A stretch of 64,000 nucleotides of DNA from Lasiosphaeris hirsuta (Eukaryota; Ascomycota; Sordariomycetes; Sordariales; Lasiosphaeriaceae): the NCBI GenBank assembly GCA_030549175.1, contig JAUKUA010000001.1, positions 5,332,001 through 5,396,000 of the forward strand. The letters run 5' to 3'. The notes below the pieces were generated by a model, which had not been told where the DNA came from, made no database searches, and worked only from the letters and a program-made list of their open reading frames with translations. The position numbers and the translations under genes are program-made. Shown here piece after piece: positions 11,581-22,452 of the stretch (positions are counted from its first letter, which is position 1; the number at the start of each line of letters is the position of its first letter).

Positions 11581-12920
11581 GGTGTTTGGTTCTATTGTGC
11601 CCTTCTTCTCTAGGGGATGGCGTTGGGTTGACGAACTATACTGTGCCGTGAGGATGGGGCTTTGGGGAAATCCTGGGACGGTGACTGGAGGATGGGGGGT
11701 TGGTTTGGTAGGTCTCGGCGGTTGTAGGACTACTGTCAACTCGGTCAAGACAGCCGGAGACAGGGAGTGGTAGGACGAGGGTGCCTTCCCTCGTAAGGCT
11801 CCGGGAATCATCAAGTCCTGAACCAAGGGCCAAGATAGATGATATGGGGGGTGGAAGTTGGTGTGTCGTTCCTTTGACAGCTTGCCAAGTAGGGGTAAAA
11901 GAAACGGGAACAAAACGAGATGGAAGAGTCAAGGACACGGAAAGTAAACACAACCAACAAGATAGACGTCTTTGGGCAAAGAAAAAAACAGAGCCGCCAG
12001 GTGAAGGCGGAGTTGATCCCCGACCTCAGCTTAGGCTCTCTATAGCCCCAAGGTGCCAAGGGCCATAGTCGCGGGCTTTCTCAGCCTGTCTATAATTGCA
12101 CACCGAGGGCGGGAAGTGGTCATGACCTATGTGAAGAGATAGCGGGTAGCAATGCCTACACCTGCCAGTGCCTGGTGCTCGATAAGAGGCCAGGGGGTGG
12201 TGTTGTGATGCAAGTCAAGTGGGTTGTCATGCGGTCTTCGCGTTTTGGACCGCTTTGGCTTAACTCGAATAGAAGGGGCGGAAGCAAAAACAAAACAAGA
12301 GCCATTGGATTCTAGGGATGTGGGCAAGTTCTGGTCTCCTCGATTTGCCTTGGTCGAGGCTGGGGCCAATTGCTGGCGTTGTGCGCAGCTAGCTTCGAGG
12401 CAGTGCAGGTCAAAGTGGGTGCGGGGTGAAACCACATGGAAGGTTCTCAGCGCGAACTCTTTGAAGGCGATGGGGGGGGGGCTGAGCGCCTTGAACGGAC
12501 GAGTTTGGTCTGGCTCTTCTTGTTGTTGGCCTGTTGTGACCTGTCTCGCCTGTGAGAATAACGCACGTTAGTTAATAAGGCGGATTTCCGTTCTCTCCAC
12601 CGAGCCCGTGGGAGTCCCCCGGTTTCCCTCTAGGGGTTGGCCAAGTCAGGTCCAGAACTCCCAGCCTCGGTGGCCGAGGTCTCATTCAGAGGGATTATTA
12701 TCCCAGGTCAACCGTAAAACTGCCAAACCAATCGAAAATATCCCTATGTTCCATTCAAGGTGCTTAATCCAGCATCTTATCCACTGCGTCGGGTGCTGAG
12801 GCCGATGTGACAGTTGACCGCTAAGCACCAACACGGAAAGATTGCAGGATCGGCGGCGAAGTAGCAACAATTCCGAATTATTTGATATACTTATCGACCA
12901 CGCAAGACACTGCTGCAGTA
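11581..12920. other. intergenic, no gene recognised
   Basis: This is promoter DNA of the RBR ligase and the 3' flank of the FAH-family gene. It has a short G run near 12472-12481 and no convincing coding frame. Confidence 0.55.
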
Positions 12921-13960
12921 TTAAAGCCTGGGGCCCGGTTTGGGGCCAAACTCTACGGTGTTGGTGCATGTTCCGACCTGCTCGAGTTCAACTTCGACAA
13001 CATCGCCATCTTGAAGCCAAACCTGTGGGTTGCGACCCATTCCGACGCCCTGAGGGGTTCCGGTAAAGATGATGTCTCCGGGAAGCAGGGTCGTTCCCTG
13101 GCTCAGAAATTCGATGGTTTTCCTAATGTTGAAGATCATGTCGGCCGTGTTACTTTCTTGCATGGTCTTCCCGTTCAATTTTGTGGTGATTTTCAGGGTC
13201 TGCGGGTCCTCGATCAAGCGGGAGCTCACAATGCCCGGCCCATATGGAGCCCAGCCGTCAAAGCCTTTCCCAAGTCCCCACTGTCCACCGCCCCGCTTGA
13301 TTTGCCAGTCGCGGTGCGAGATGTCGTTACCAACAGCGTACCCAAGAACATAATCAAGGGCCTTAGATTCAGGTACATCGGCACAGGTCTTGCCGATGAC
13401 AGCGACCAGCTCACATTCGTAATCCAGCCCGGTTCCCTCCTGGGCAAGCGGGTGGATAGGAATCGGATCCGTTGGCCCAGCTAGGGAAGTGACGGGTTTG
13501 TACTGAGATTCTACATAAGCTACCGTCATGGGAAAGATCAATTGCTACTCACAAACAAGATGGGGTACTTTGGGATGGGCATTTTGGACTGTCTCGAGTC
13601 AGCCAACGGCCCCGCCACAGGCATCAATCGAGCTCCGGTCGCGAAGTATACCTCCTTCGCATGAAGTGCGTAGTTCAGGCCGAGACAGCGAACGGTTCGC
13701 ACATCTTCAAGAGCTAGTGGAGCTAGCAAAAGTCGAATGTCGGCGACATCATCGGTCACGTCGTGTTTACCAAAGATGTCGCCTTTTACGATACGAGCCT
13801 GTCTTGCCTTGCTGATGTCGCTGATCCCCCGCGGAAGAATGGCATCTCCGTAGTAGGTGCGGCCATCCTTAGCGAGGAACCGGACAAGTCGCTGTCGATG
13901 GGGTGAGTATCCGGCTGTTAGTTCGGCGGGGTTTTAGATACTTACTGAAAACGCGGTCAT
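12921..13960 (-). CDS. Fumarylacetoacetate hydrolase family protein
   Basis: Exons are 13960-13946, 13891-13553 and 13502-12921, giving 311 residues. The first exon codes only for MTAFS, and exon 2 begins RLVRFLAKDGRTYYGDA. The core carries the FAH hallmarks: LGLNYALHAKE, FYKPVTSLAGP, the metal-binding E-x-E in EGTGLDYECELVAVIGK, then GYAVGNDISHRDWQ, KGFDGWAPYGP and PGDIIFTGTPQGVG. These fit the FAHD1/FAHD2-like acylpyruvate or diketo-acid hydrolases, which use a divalent metal to cleave C-C bonds in small oxo-acids. The exact substrate cannot be read from sequence. The acceptor of intron 2 was placed at the CTCAG before TAC AAA CCC because this restores the invariant FYKP. Confidence 0.9.
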
Positions 13961-14607
13961 TGCGATGCTCGCCGGGCACGGGGGTAGGTAGAGAGTGGCA
14001 AAGGCGATTGATAGTGAATGGTAAGAGGATTCACCTACCCACCTACCTAGCAAGGTCTTAGGTAAACAGAGCCCCCGGGCTCGGAGTAGATACTAAACGT
14101 ACTCTATGGTAGGGACGGGATCACCAGCCTTGACTGAGTTGCGACCTGGAGATAATGCGGCGTTATCTGGTGGGGGATACTAGGATTTCTATACGCGCAT
14201 ACATATCGGCGGACCATTCATTGCCCTGATCACTCACCCTACCTACACAAAAAAGGCACGCCTAGCCCTTGACAGTTAATCTGATGACCGCTGCTAATGA
14301 ATCGCTCACTCGCCTATGATGGATAATAGATGGGTAAGGTGTCACCAATCCAGTACAGGTCTGGGGTGAGTGCTGTTAGCAACGGGCCTTAGGCTTGGAA
14401 AGCAGAGGAACAGGGGTCCGCACCTGACCCGACCTAGGACCTCACGACCCGACCTCAAGCTTATGCTCGGCTCCGTCAGACAGCGATTTACCGAGACTTT
14501 TGGTACGCCTCACTGCGTCATGGTTTTTCGATGCAACTGGCCATGAAGGTACTGTAATTCAAGTTTTGCCCAAGCAACCAGACATAACATCAATAAATCC
14601 ACACACC
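13961..14607. other. divergent promoter region
   Basis: This region is shared by the FAH-family gene and SDH6, which are transcribed away from each other. No gene is seen. Several CTACCTAC-type repeats lie near 14030-14050. Confidence 0.5.
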
Positions 14608-14938
14608 ATGCGTCTTTCCGGTCTTCAAAAGCAAATTCTCGGTCTCTACCGGGAATGCATCAGAGAATGCCGCAAAAAGCCACAGGCTTCTCGCTCTCAT
14701 TTCCAGACGTTTGCTCGGTAAGAAACTAACGCCTGCCATCATCTGCGATCTGTGATGATCGTGCTGTCTGCCTCCTTGTGCTCGGCCCTGATACTGACAA
14801 GCACGCTCCAGCAACGAGTTCAACAAAAACATTGGCATTGACAAAAAAGACTTTGCAGCAATTGAGTTTCTGCTGCGCAAGGGCCGCCGTCAACTCGAGA
14901 CGTATGCTTCTCTATGGGTCAAAGACATCAGAGTATGA
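14608..14938 (+). CDS. SDH6: Succinate dehydrogenase assembly factor 1 (LYR protein)
   Basis: Exons are 14608-14717 and 14812-14938, coding for 78 residues. The protein begins MRLSGLQKQILGLYRECIRE, with the LYR motif at residues 13-15. The second exon supplies FNKNIGIDKKDFAAIEFLLRKGRRQLETYASLWVKDIRV. This order and length match SDHAF1/Sdh6. That protein works in the mitochondrial matrix with the Fe-S donor machinery to mature the Sdh2 subunit of complex II. The intron is 94 bp with a CTAAC-like element, and exon phase is preserved (CG|C, Arg). The gene is easily missed because neither exon forms a long frame. The family assignment is strong; only the yeast gene symbol is transferred by homology. 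Confidence 0.92.
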
Positions 14939-15357
14939 GCAGGCTCGACCGAGTGCTCCGAGATTGCGCCTTCTTCGCCGCCGCACCTTCCTCAAACAAT
15001 GGCAAGCGCTTGCCAAAACTTCCTAATGGGGCTCGTCTCTGCAAGCCCAAAGCTGCTGCCGCTTCTGCTGTTTTGTTTTCTCGGGTTGCGTACGACAACC
15101 TTCAAGTTGGTTGTCATCCCAGTGCGCTCCCAGTCCTATCACCATTCGAGCAGCTCTACGTTGGTATCAGCTCCCTCCCCTTTTTTGGAATCAACTTTTT
15201 GGAATAGATTGAATGGACGATGCCTGCATTCAACTTAGCTTAGAAGGGAAGTCCGCACCGTCGGCCAAAGGTCAGAATCGCTTCTCCACTATTTCCAAAT
15301 GTTGCCTTCCCGGGCCCCAGCAGCCCTAGCCTGGCTCATCGCGCCGCCGAGGAGGTC

Positions 15358-17865
15358 ATGTACAAGCCCCTGAGCGAGTCCCTCCAAAAACTGCGCCGCG
15401 CACAACGAGCCCTCGTGCGACGGAAGCGTCGAAGCAAGGTCCGCGTCTCCTTCGACCATTCCACCAGTAGCCGGAATTCAGGCACCAAAGCGGCCGCAGC
15501 AAAGAGGTTCTCGCGCCAGCTTCAGCAGGCCGACACCCAACGCACCCCGCGCGCTGCGCCCAACACCTGGCCCGAAGCTGAGGCTGAGATTAGGAACAGT
15601 GTCAGGAAAGAGAAGGATCAAGGCCCTTATCCCCCATTCCATCGACAGGAACCCTCCTCCTCCCGTGAGGATGGCTGCTGTACGGGAAGCCCCTCCAAGC
15701 GCCGTCCTAAGCCAGCCAAGGCAGGTATTGAGGGAGACGGACGGCCTTACCTACCACAGCCAGAGAACCGTCCGTACTGGGGTACCCTCCCGAGCTCTCC
15801 GGCGCGATCCTCGCCGAAACCCACGACTCAGTTCGCGCTACAGAGAGTGACTTCTGAATACGTACAGACAGGGAATGTGGAGGGACAGCCGAAGACTAGC
15901 CAATCCAATCGACAAAAGCAACCCAGTATCGGACGACGCCCCCTTCCATCTGTTCCTGCCAGTCCTCGATACTCGGTCTTCCCAAAACCACCTCCACGGC
16001 AAAGACCACCGCTTACGGGAAATGAGCGTGCTTTGGACAACGTTGCACATTCTGCATCGGTTAGGAGAAGCCTATCCCAGCAACGTCGACTATCATCCTT
16101 AGTTCCTTTGGAAAATACCTCCGCAACAACTAGGCCAAATCCTGTCTTCCCCTATCCGACCACAGGCGACACCGCGAACATCGTCACTAGAACACCGAGC
16201 CAGCAGAAGACACTTGCGAACTTCACTAGGGAGCTGGAGGAGTTTGCCGTGTCCACAGGGGCGGTTGGCAAGCTTCCAGTCACAACTCCGACACCGACAC
16301 CGACAGAAACACATCTCTCTGTACACACAGTCCAGGAGCTTCTGCCCTACAGGCAAGAGTTCCAAGCCGCTGGGCTCGCAGTCACCTCTGTAGACCAGAA
16401 AGGCTCAGTAAAGGTAGAGAAGAGCGCGCAATCTCGAAGCGGCGGGCCGGATGATGACCGCCTAAGGCTCGATGGAGCCAACCACTCTGCTCAAGAATCT
16501 TCGTCAACTGAGAGCAAAAAATCCAGTAATGAGACTGTCATTCACTTCTGTGGACATGACAACCACTTGTCGTCGGCTCTCATCGATGGAACCCCACCGA
16601 GAGCTAAGAAGGGAGAGAAGCGGTCTGGGGGGAAAACCAACCCACCTTTGGAATCGCCGCCAACACCTGGCGAGTCGAGGGAGCGTGGCGTGGCAGAAAG
16701 AAGAGTCACTAAACCTCGCCCATCCGCCATGTTCTTGACGAACAAGCCTCTGCCTGCAAAACCTAACTCATTCCGGGTGGGTATTACCAGGTCAACACAA
16801 GATACACGGGAACCAAAGGAAGACGACAAGGTTTTGAATAGACAAACAGAAAGAGAGTTACCCGCTGTTCCTATCGAAATGGCTCAAGCAAGTGTAGGGG
16901 CCCGTATCCTAGAAGCATCACAACATACGCAAGGAACTCGCGATAAACCGGAGAAGTCTCTGCCAGCGCTACCGGTATTGCGTTTGGCCTCGCAAATACG
17001 GCAAGGTGCCACTCTACCCAGTATACCTAACTGGGTTCCTGCCCCTCGGCAGCTTCCTACAACAATCGTGGAGGAAAGAGAACCATCGTCAGAGCGATTT
17101 GAGACACCAAACCAGAATATTTGTATCCCTCGCCCCGAGGAAAACGTCGCGATAGAAATACAGAACAAGGGGAACAGCAGTGCCCCAACCACTACGGCCA
17201 TGGCCGGATCAAGTACGAGCTGCAAACCGGAACTACCAGAAACTTGGAAACATGCTCTCGGGACACCGTCATCTTTCGAGAGAGCTCTGGACGACGTAGT
17301 TCGCAAGCTTGAGGATATGGGGGAGCCCAAGGTCATTGTTGACTCGGCGAGAACGCTGAACGGAAGCGGGCGAACCTTATCGAAACCACCATCCCCGTCC
17401 CAAAGACTGCAACGTGCTGCTGCGTTGCGCCGCCAGCGGATAGCCGAGGCTGCGATGCAGAATGCGGACTTTGTCGAAAGCCCCGATACACCTACAGGCT
17501 CGACGTGTCCTATAGAGAAGCCATTGGCGAGAACCGAGTCAACTGGCCACGAGAGGGCCAAGTTTTCGAACATAATAGAAACGGCCCCGGCACATGAGGA
17601 TCAGGACATCAGCGACAGGGATGTTCTTAAAGGGCTCAAGATTATTTGCGCGGCATCTGCCGATGCAGAACTCGATGCCTGGATCCGGAGCAAGACAGGA
17701 CTTCGGCTGCGCCGCTTTTTGGCTGACCTCAAGACGTTTGAGAGCTTGAGTCAGGATGGTATTGCTGCAGTTGATGATCAGAGGGCGAGACGAAGGCGGG
17801 CTGAGAGGCGGAGGCTGCAGACTGACAGGGATGCCCGGCGGAGATCAATAAGAAGACCGAGTTGA
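15358..17865 (+). CDS. Uncharacterised long disordered basic protein
   Basis: A single open frame of 835 residues starts at the ATG at 15358, although the same frame is open somewhat upstream. The protein is rich in Pro, Ser, Thr, Arg and Lys and is predicted by eye to be mostly disordered. The N-terminus is strongly basic (RRAQRALVRRKRRSK). Only the C-terminal part, about residues 755-805, looks folded: DVLKGLKIICAASADAELDAWIRSKTGLRLRRFLADLKTFE. It is followed by an Arg-rich tail. I do not recognise a named family. Repeated PLPAKP/LPALP-like proline motifs could bind SH3 domains (inference). The length of the uninterrupted frame and the conserved-looking C-terminus support a real gene; an additional upstream exon is possible. 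Confidence 0.75.
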   Translation: MYKPLSESLQKLRRAQRALVRRKRRSKVRVSFDHSTSSRNSGTKAAAAKRFSRQLQQADTQRTPRAAPNTWPEAEAEIRNSVRKEKDQGPYPPFHRQEPSSSREDGCCTGSPSKRRPKPAKAGIEGDGRPYLPQPENRPYWGTLPSSPARSSPKPTTQFALQRVTSEYVQTGNVEGQPKTSQSNRQKQPSIGRRPLPSVPASPRYSVFPKPPPRQRPPLTGNERALDNVAHSASVRRSLSQQRRLSSLVPLENTSATTRPNPVFPYPTTGDTANIVTRTPSQQKTLANFTRELEEFAVSTGAVGKLPVTTPTPTPTETHLSVHTVQELLPYRQEFQAAGLAVTSVDQKGSVKVEKSAQSRSGGPDDDRLRLDGANHSAQESSSTESKKSSNETVIHFCGHDNHLSSALIDGTPPRAKKGEKRSGGKTNPPLESPPTPGESRERGVAERRVTKPRPSAMFLTNKPLPAKPNSFRVGITRSTQDTREPKEDDKVLNRQTERELPAVPIEMAQASVGARILEASQHTQGTRDKPEKSLPALPVLRLASQIRQGATLPSIPNWVPAPRQLPTTIVEEREPSSERFETPNQNICIPRPEENVAIEIQNKGNSSAPTTTAMAGSSTSCKPELPETWKHALGTPSSFERALDDVVRKLEDMGEPKVIVDSARTLNGSGRTLSKPPSPSQRLQRAAALRRQRIAEAAMQNADFVESPDTPTGSTCPIEKPLARTESTGHERAKFSNIIETAPAHEDQDISDRDVLKGLKIICAASADAELDAWIRSKTGLRLRRFLADLKTFESLSQDGIAAVDDQRARRRRAERRRLQTDRDARRRSIRRPS

Positions 17866-18650
17866 TGAATTGGGGTGTTGAATAAGGGCTGCATTATTTG
17901 AATAGGTTGCTAATATGGAGTAAAGGAGGTCTACGGCATTTGATGCTGTGATGCAAGCTGTCTCGTAGGACGGTTGCTTGAGAAGGATGTGATGACTATT
18001 GCGAAGCTAGAGAGTAAATCCATAATTATGTGAACACCCAAGAACATGTGTCTAACTTAAGGTATTTAGTGGTGTCCTTGGCTTGAGTGGTATTGAGGAA
18101 CAGTTGTTGTTTCTCCATTTGCCCTTTAACCCCATCTCCCCATCGCATTGTTTCAATGCCCTTGCCCTACGTCATCTCAAATGGCTGCCGTTTGATTGGA
18201 GGCCTGCTAGCGGGGGAACTAGCGTACCGTGCTTGACGGTGGGGACGCCACTCAGAGGGGTAGGTCGCCGATCTCGCAGGAGACTGGCGCCCAAGTCCTG
18301 TGTTTTTTTTCCACGCCAGCGTGTACTTAGGTGTCAGGCTACCAATCAGTTCATCTGGGAAGCTGCATTTCAAAGCAGCCAGATAACGAGTGGACAACTT
18401 CAGACATAGAATTTCACTTCACATTTTTTGTGTCCCTGAAAAACGCGAAACTCACAGAAACTATAATTCCGTTCACCTGGCCAAGTACCTATTTGCGCCT
18501 CATATTTGAACCACGCAGCGCTCTGAAAGGCCAGCACCGCGGGGGTCAAGTTGTAAGTGGCGGTAGCCCTCAGCCCGGAACGAGGCTACTACCCACACCC
18601 GCAATCCCTCCCTTCCACACAACCATCCCCCAAGTTCAAAAGCCGCAACC
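17866..18650. other. intergenic, no gene recognised
   Basis: This is the 3' flank of the disordered-protein gene and the NAR1 promoter. No coding sequence or RNA gene is recognised. Confidence 0.5.
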
Positions 18651-20420
18651 ATGTCCGCCATCCTCTCCGTCGACGACCTCAACGACTTCATCAGCCCTGG
18701 CGTTGCGTGTATCAAGCCAATTGAGACACTGCCCACGGCGCCACCTCCGCCCCAAGACGGCGACGGCCCCTCGGAATTCGAAGTCATCCTCGACGGCGAC
18801 CACGCACAATCCCGCGCTGGCGGCGTGCCGCCGGCACAAATCTCGCTGACCGACTGTCTGGCATGCTCAGGGTGTGTCACGTCCGCTGAGGCCGTGCTCG
18901 TCAGTCTGCAGAGTCACAATGAAGTGCTCAGCGTGTTAAATGCAGCACAGGCATTGCGGTTATCCCGCGGCCAAGATGGCGGGTACGTGGTAGAGGGCCT
19001 GGATGACCCCTCGGCGAAGCTGTTTGTCGCAAGCGTGTCTCCCCAGACGAGAGCGAGTCTAGCGGCCGCGTGCGGGAAAGGAGTCACCGAGCAGCAAGCT
19101 GGGCACATGATCGAACAGCTATTCCTAGGCCAGGACGGGCTGCCGAGTGGAGGGAAATGGGGGAATGGATTCACATGGATGGTAGACACGAACACGGCAA
19201 GGGAGGCATGTCTTGTGCTTGGGTCGGATGAGGTTTTGGGGGGGTCGGCGATACAGCCGCCAGCGTCCAACAAGGCTACAGCGCCCATTCTGACTTCATC
19301 CTGTCCAGGATGGGTATGCTACGCCGAAAAGACGCATCCTTACGTCCTTCCCCATCTATCCCGCGTTAAGTCACCCCAGGCCCTTATGGGTACCCTCCTC
19401 AAAACCACTCTCAGCCGCGCCCTCGGCGTCTCCCCAGATAGGATATGGCACCTCGCTATCATGCCGTGCTTCGACAAAAAGCTCGAGGCGAGTCGGGAGG
19501 AGCTGACAGATACTGTCTGGGCCGGAGATGGGAATCCCGGCCGTGGTGTTCGTGACGTTGACTGCGTTATCACGAGCAAAGAAATTCTTATGCTTGCGGC
19601 ATCGAGAGGTATCGATTTTTTGGGCCTTTCCAATGCCCCTGTATCCCAATTGCCCCAATTTCCCGATCCTAAAATTCACGACTTCTTGTTTTCCACGAGG
19701 ACCCACACACCATCCCGAGCCGCCGGGACGTCTGGCGGTAACCTGCACTATATCCTGCATGATGTTCAATCGAGAAATCCCGGCTCGCAAATCAAGACGC
19801 TGCGAGGTCGGAATGCTGATGTTGTCGAGTACACCGTTGCGGCAGCATCAGGGGAGACCATATTCAAGGCGGCACGGTATTACGGCTTCCGCAATATCCA
19901 GAACTTAGTCCGGAAACTCAAGCCGGCCAAGGCCTCACGGATGCCTAGCGGCAAGCCGTTTGGCAGCACAAAGAGGCCTGCTGGAAAGGCCGCTAGCCTA
20001 GAACATGCCTATGTCGAAGTTATGGCGTGCCCTGGCGGCTGTACCAACGGCGGTGGTCAGATCAAAGTGGATGACCAGATCGTCATCGGTCAAAAGGGGT
20101 TCGCCGCAAAGCCCGGGCCTGTGGAACAGAAGCAGTGGCTGGCGGAAATTGATGAAGCATATTTCTCGGCGGATGAGCTAGACTCTAAATCTGGTTCGGA
20201 CATTGGTGTACATGATAGCCGTACAGGTGGAGTTGTCGATGGAATTTCTCCTTCACATATTCGAGATTCCCTGACGCATTGGTCGAGAATAACCGGAGTA
20301 TCGTTGGACAGGTTGGCATACACAAGTTACCGAGAAGTAATCAGCGATGTTGGCAAGGGCCAAGTGACTGATACCGAGAGGGTTGTTCAGCTGGCTGGCA
20401 AGATTGGTGGCGGGTGGTAG
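18651..20420 (+). CDS. NAR1: Cytosolic Fe-S cluster assembly factor NAR1
   Basis: An intron-less frame of 589 residues. It is homologous to iron-only hydrogenases but acts in the CIA pathway, carrying clusters toward cytosolic and nuclear apo-proteins. The N-terminal cluster ligands are visible as C20 (GVACIKP) and C69, C72, C75 (DCLACSGC). The C-terminal cluster region shows TSSCPGWVCYAEKTHP, MPCFDKKLEASR and MACPGGCTNGGGQ. Length and motif order fit fungal Nar1. The start ATG follows a CAACC context and there is no better upstream start. The 3' end faces the SUZ-domain gene with only 55 bp between the two stop codons, so their transcripts probably overlap. Confidence 0.96.
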   Translation: MSAILSVDDLNDFISPGVACIKPIETLPTAPPPPQDGDGPSEFEVILDGDHAQSRAGGVPPAQISLTDCLACSGCVTSAEAVLVSLQSHNEVLSVLNAAQALRLSRGQDGGYVVEGLDDPSAKLFVASVSPQTRASLAAACGKGVTEQQAGHMIEQLFLGQDGLPSGGKWGNGFTWMVDTNTAREACLVLGSDEVLGGSAIQPPASNKATAPILTSSCPGWVCYAEKTHPYVLPHLSRVKSPQALMGTLLKTTLSRALGVSPDRIWHLAIMPCFDKKLEASREELTDTVWAGDGNPGRGVRDVDCVITSKEILMLAASRGIDFLGLSNAPVSQLPQFPDPKIHDFLFSTRTHTPSRAAGTSGGNLHYILHDVQSRNPGSQIKTLRGRNADVVEYTVAAASGETIFKAARYYGFRNIQNLVRKLKPAKASRMPSGKPFGSTKRPAGKAASLEHAYVEVMACPGGCTNGGGQIKVDDQIVIGQKGFAAKPGPVEQKQWLAEIDEAYFSADELDSKSGSDIGVHDSRTGGVVDGISPSHIRDSLTHWSRITGVSLDRLAYTSYREVISDVGKGQVTDTERVVQLAGKIGGGW

Positions 20421-20475
20421 TCGTAAAAGGCCTCACCCCGGGCCGCGCATAGTTGGAGAAGGGAGTAGATAGGAA

Positions 20476-21411
20476 TCAACCCTCTTGGGAGCCCCCACGA
20501 CGGGCAAATCCGAAGCCCCCTCTTCCGCTACCGTCCGGGCCTCTTGGTGTGCGGATAACGGACTGGTCCTCTTCACGTGATATGTGTGATCGTGATCCCT
20601 GCTGGGGAGAGGCATTGCCAGGCTGTCTCTGAAGGTTGAATCCCGGCTTCGGCGCATAGCTGGGATCAAACAGCTCCCTGGTGCCGGGAGGCTGGCTGCT
20701 GGGTGGGCGGCGGCTTTGCTCCTCCTGCCGGTTGTTGTTGTTGTTGTTGTTATTGCTGCTGCGATGACCGCCGCCACCTCGTCCTCGCCCACCCCTACCC
20801 TTGTAGTTCTGGCGACCTTCGCCTGACTGGGGCGGGGTAACATTTCCCGGCGTTGAATGGCCGGAAGAGGGGTTCGAGTCGCCGAAGATCTTGGCCCGCG
20901 CCTCATCGTAGCGCCGCTGCTTCTCTTCCAGCTCGCGCTGCTGACGCATCCGGATCTCCTCCGGTGTTGGCTGGTGCTTCTTGCTCTCATCCTCGTCGTC
21001 GTCGTCGTCGTCTTGAAAGGTCAATTGCTCCAGCCCGGTGATGGGGTCCTTCTTCGTGATAAGCTTGGGGGCGGGCTTGCGGCTGAGAACCTTGACGGCG
21101 TTCTTGAAGGGAGTTGCCAGAGGGATGGTGCTCGTGGCGGCGATGAAATTGAACTCAGGAGGTGCTTCGCTGTGAAGGGAGGCAATGTTAAATCATGTAT
21201 TCTATACATGTCGGTGTGCTGCGGGGTCTCGGACGTACGCTGATTCCCATAGCTTGCGCTGTTCCTCGGCGTGCTTCGCGAGCCGCTCGGCGCGTGTCAT
21301 TGGGACGTCTTGCGGCGCCGGCTGCTGGGCGGCCGGCTTCTTTGCCGTCTCGTCGGCCTGTGCTTCCCAGTCGTCGTCCCAGGCGTCGGGGACCTGGTTA
21401 TTCTTGGGCAT
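20476..21411 (-). CDS. SUZ-domain RNA-binding protein
   Basis: Exons are 21411-21239 and 21169-20476, giving 288 residues with a 69 bp intron. The first exon codes for an acidic, Trp-containing start (VPDAWDDDWEAQ). The SUZ domain lies at about residues 95-165, with FQDDDDDDEDESK, PTPEEIRMRQQRELEEKQRRYDEARAKIFGD. The rest is RG/RGG-rich (KGRGGRGRGGGGHR), with an Asn run coded by a trinucleotide repeat near 20729-20755, and it ends GRGGFGFARRGG. SUZ domains bind RNA, and the human relative is SZRD1. A role in mRNA handling is likely by family. It is convergent with NAR1, with 55 bp between stops. Confidence 0.88.
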
Positions 21412-21988
21412 TTTTGCGAATAGGGGCTATCACTGCCTGCTGTCGTGGCTGTTATGTGAAACAAACACTCAGTTAGAATCTCTGGATTTCTTGCCTTCAC
21501 AGACGGGAGGCTGTGGAACAAATAATTGATTTGGAAGGTTCGAAGTTCAATTCACCCCAAACCCCACCCTTCTCCAGACAGCGACCTAGGCGCACGGGCC
21601 TCTACATAGCCCATGCTGCAGCTTTCCTTCCATGTCAGACCAGGCCTGACATGGGCAGGGCATCCAATGACACGGCGTTGGCTTCCCTGGCAAGTCGAGG
21701 CCATCACGGACAATCCGAATTCACAGTGTGCCGCCGTGACAAAACAACAACTTGATAACACTGCACCAGTAACCTTGTTCATGATTGAGAGAGAGCAGAG
21801 CCTTCAGGCTGCTCTTGTTTCAGCAAAGGAAACCTAACTCGGTCTATGGATGGCCGTGGATCAGTGTGCCCTCCGCCTACTTCACCATCCATAACCCCGC
21901 TAACTCACCACCCTGACGCGCTTCGACTTACCAACGGCCTATTGTCTCCCTAGCCACATTCTCAGAAACCCCCGTGCCGGCGAAGAAA

Positions 21989-22452
21989 ATGAATACAGAC
22001 GAAATCATGTCCGACCCCAGCCAGGCCTTCACGCCGCCGACGGCCCGTGGTGGCGGCAGCGGCGGTAACGGCTACCACATCCTGGACTTCATCACCCCCT
22101 CCACCGATCCGACACAGTCCAAAGCTGGACCCTCTGCTGCTACGATCATCAACGGTGGCCTGGTATCTTGGAATACGAAAAAATTCCGAGACGAGTACGA
22201 GGTGGCGAAAGCGCGGTTGTCTGATCTCAAGTTCAACATTGGTACGTCTTCCTCGTCTTCCTCGTGCTTCACATTTTATGCAATGCTCGCACAGCTGGTG
22301 TGATACGTGGTGTTGACACATGAATAGGAGAGTATCCGGACCCTCTCCTGCCGAGGCAGCCGCATCGCATGCAGTATCCTTCCGGCGTCACGGCCGAGAT
22401 GGAGCGGCAGCTGCAGGCTCTCATTGCCAATATCAGGGAACGCACCCCTTAA
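21989..22452 (+). CDS. Small uncharacterised protein
   Basis: Exons are 21989-22241 and 22328-22452, coding for 125 residues. The donor is G|GTACGT and the acceptor TGAATAG, and phase is kept (G|GA, Gly). The sequence runs MNTDEIMSDPSQAFTPP, a Gly-rich stretch, then HILDFITPSTDPTQS, WNTKKFRDEYEVAKARLSDLKFNIG, and in exon 2 EYPDPLLPRQPHRMQYPSGVTAEMERQLQALIANIRERTP. The clean splice, the helical C-terminus and the short ordered motifs suggest a real conserved fungal gene, but I do not recognise the family. It has no signal peptide or membrane segment. The upstream in-frame GTG at 21974 is not a credible start. Confidence 0.7.

Noticed and set aside
12690..12800. Possible tRNA on the minus strand
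   Set aside because: The stretch CGACGCAGTGG only partly fits an A box, and no proper B box or acceptor stem follows.
16884..17573. Minus-strand frame of 229 codons
   Set aside because: It is antisense to the 835-residue protein gene and has no protein-like features.
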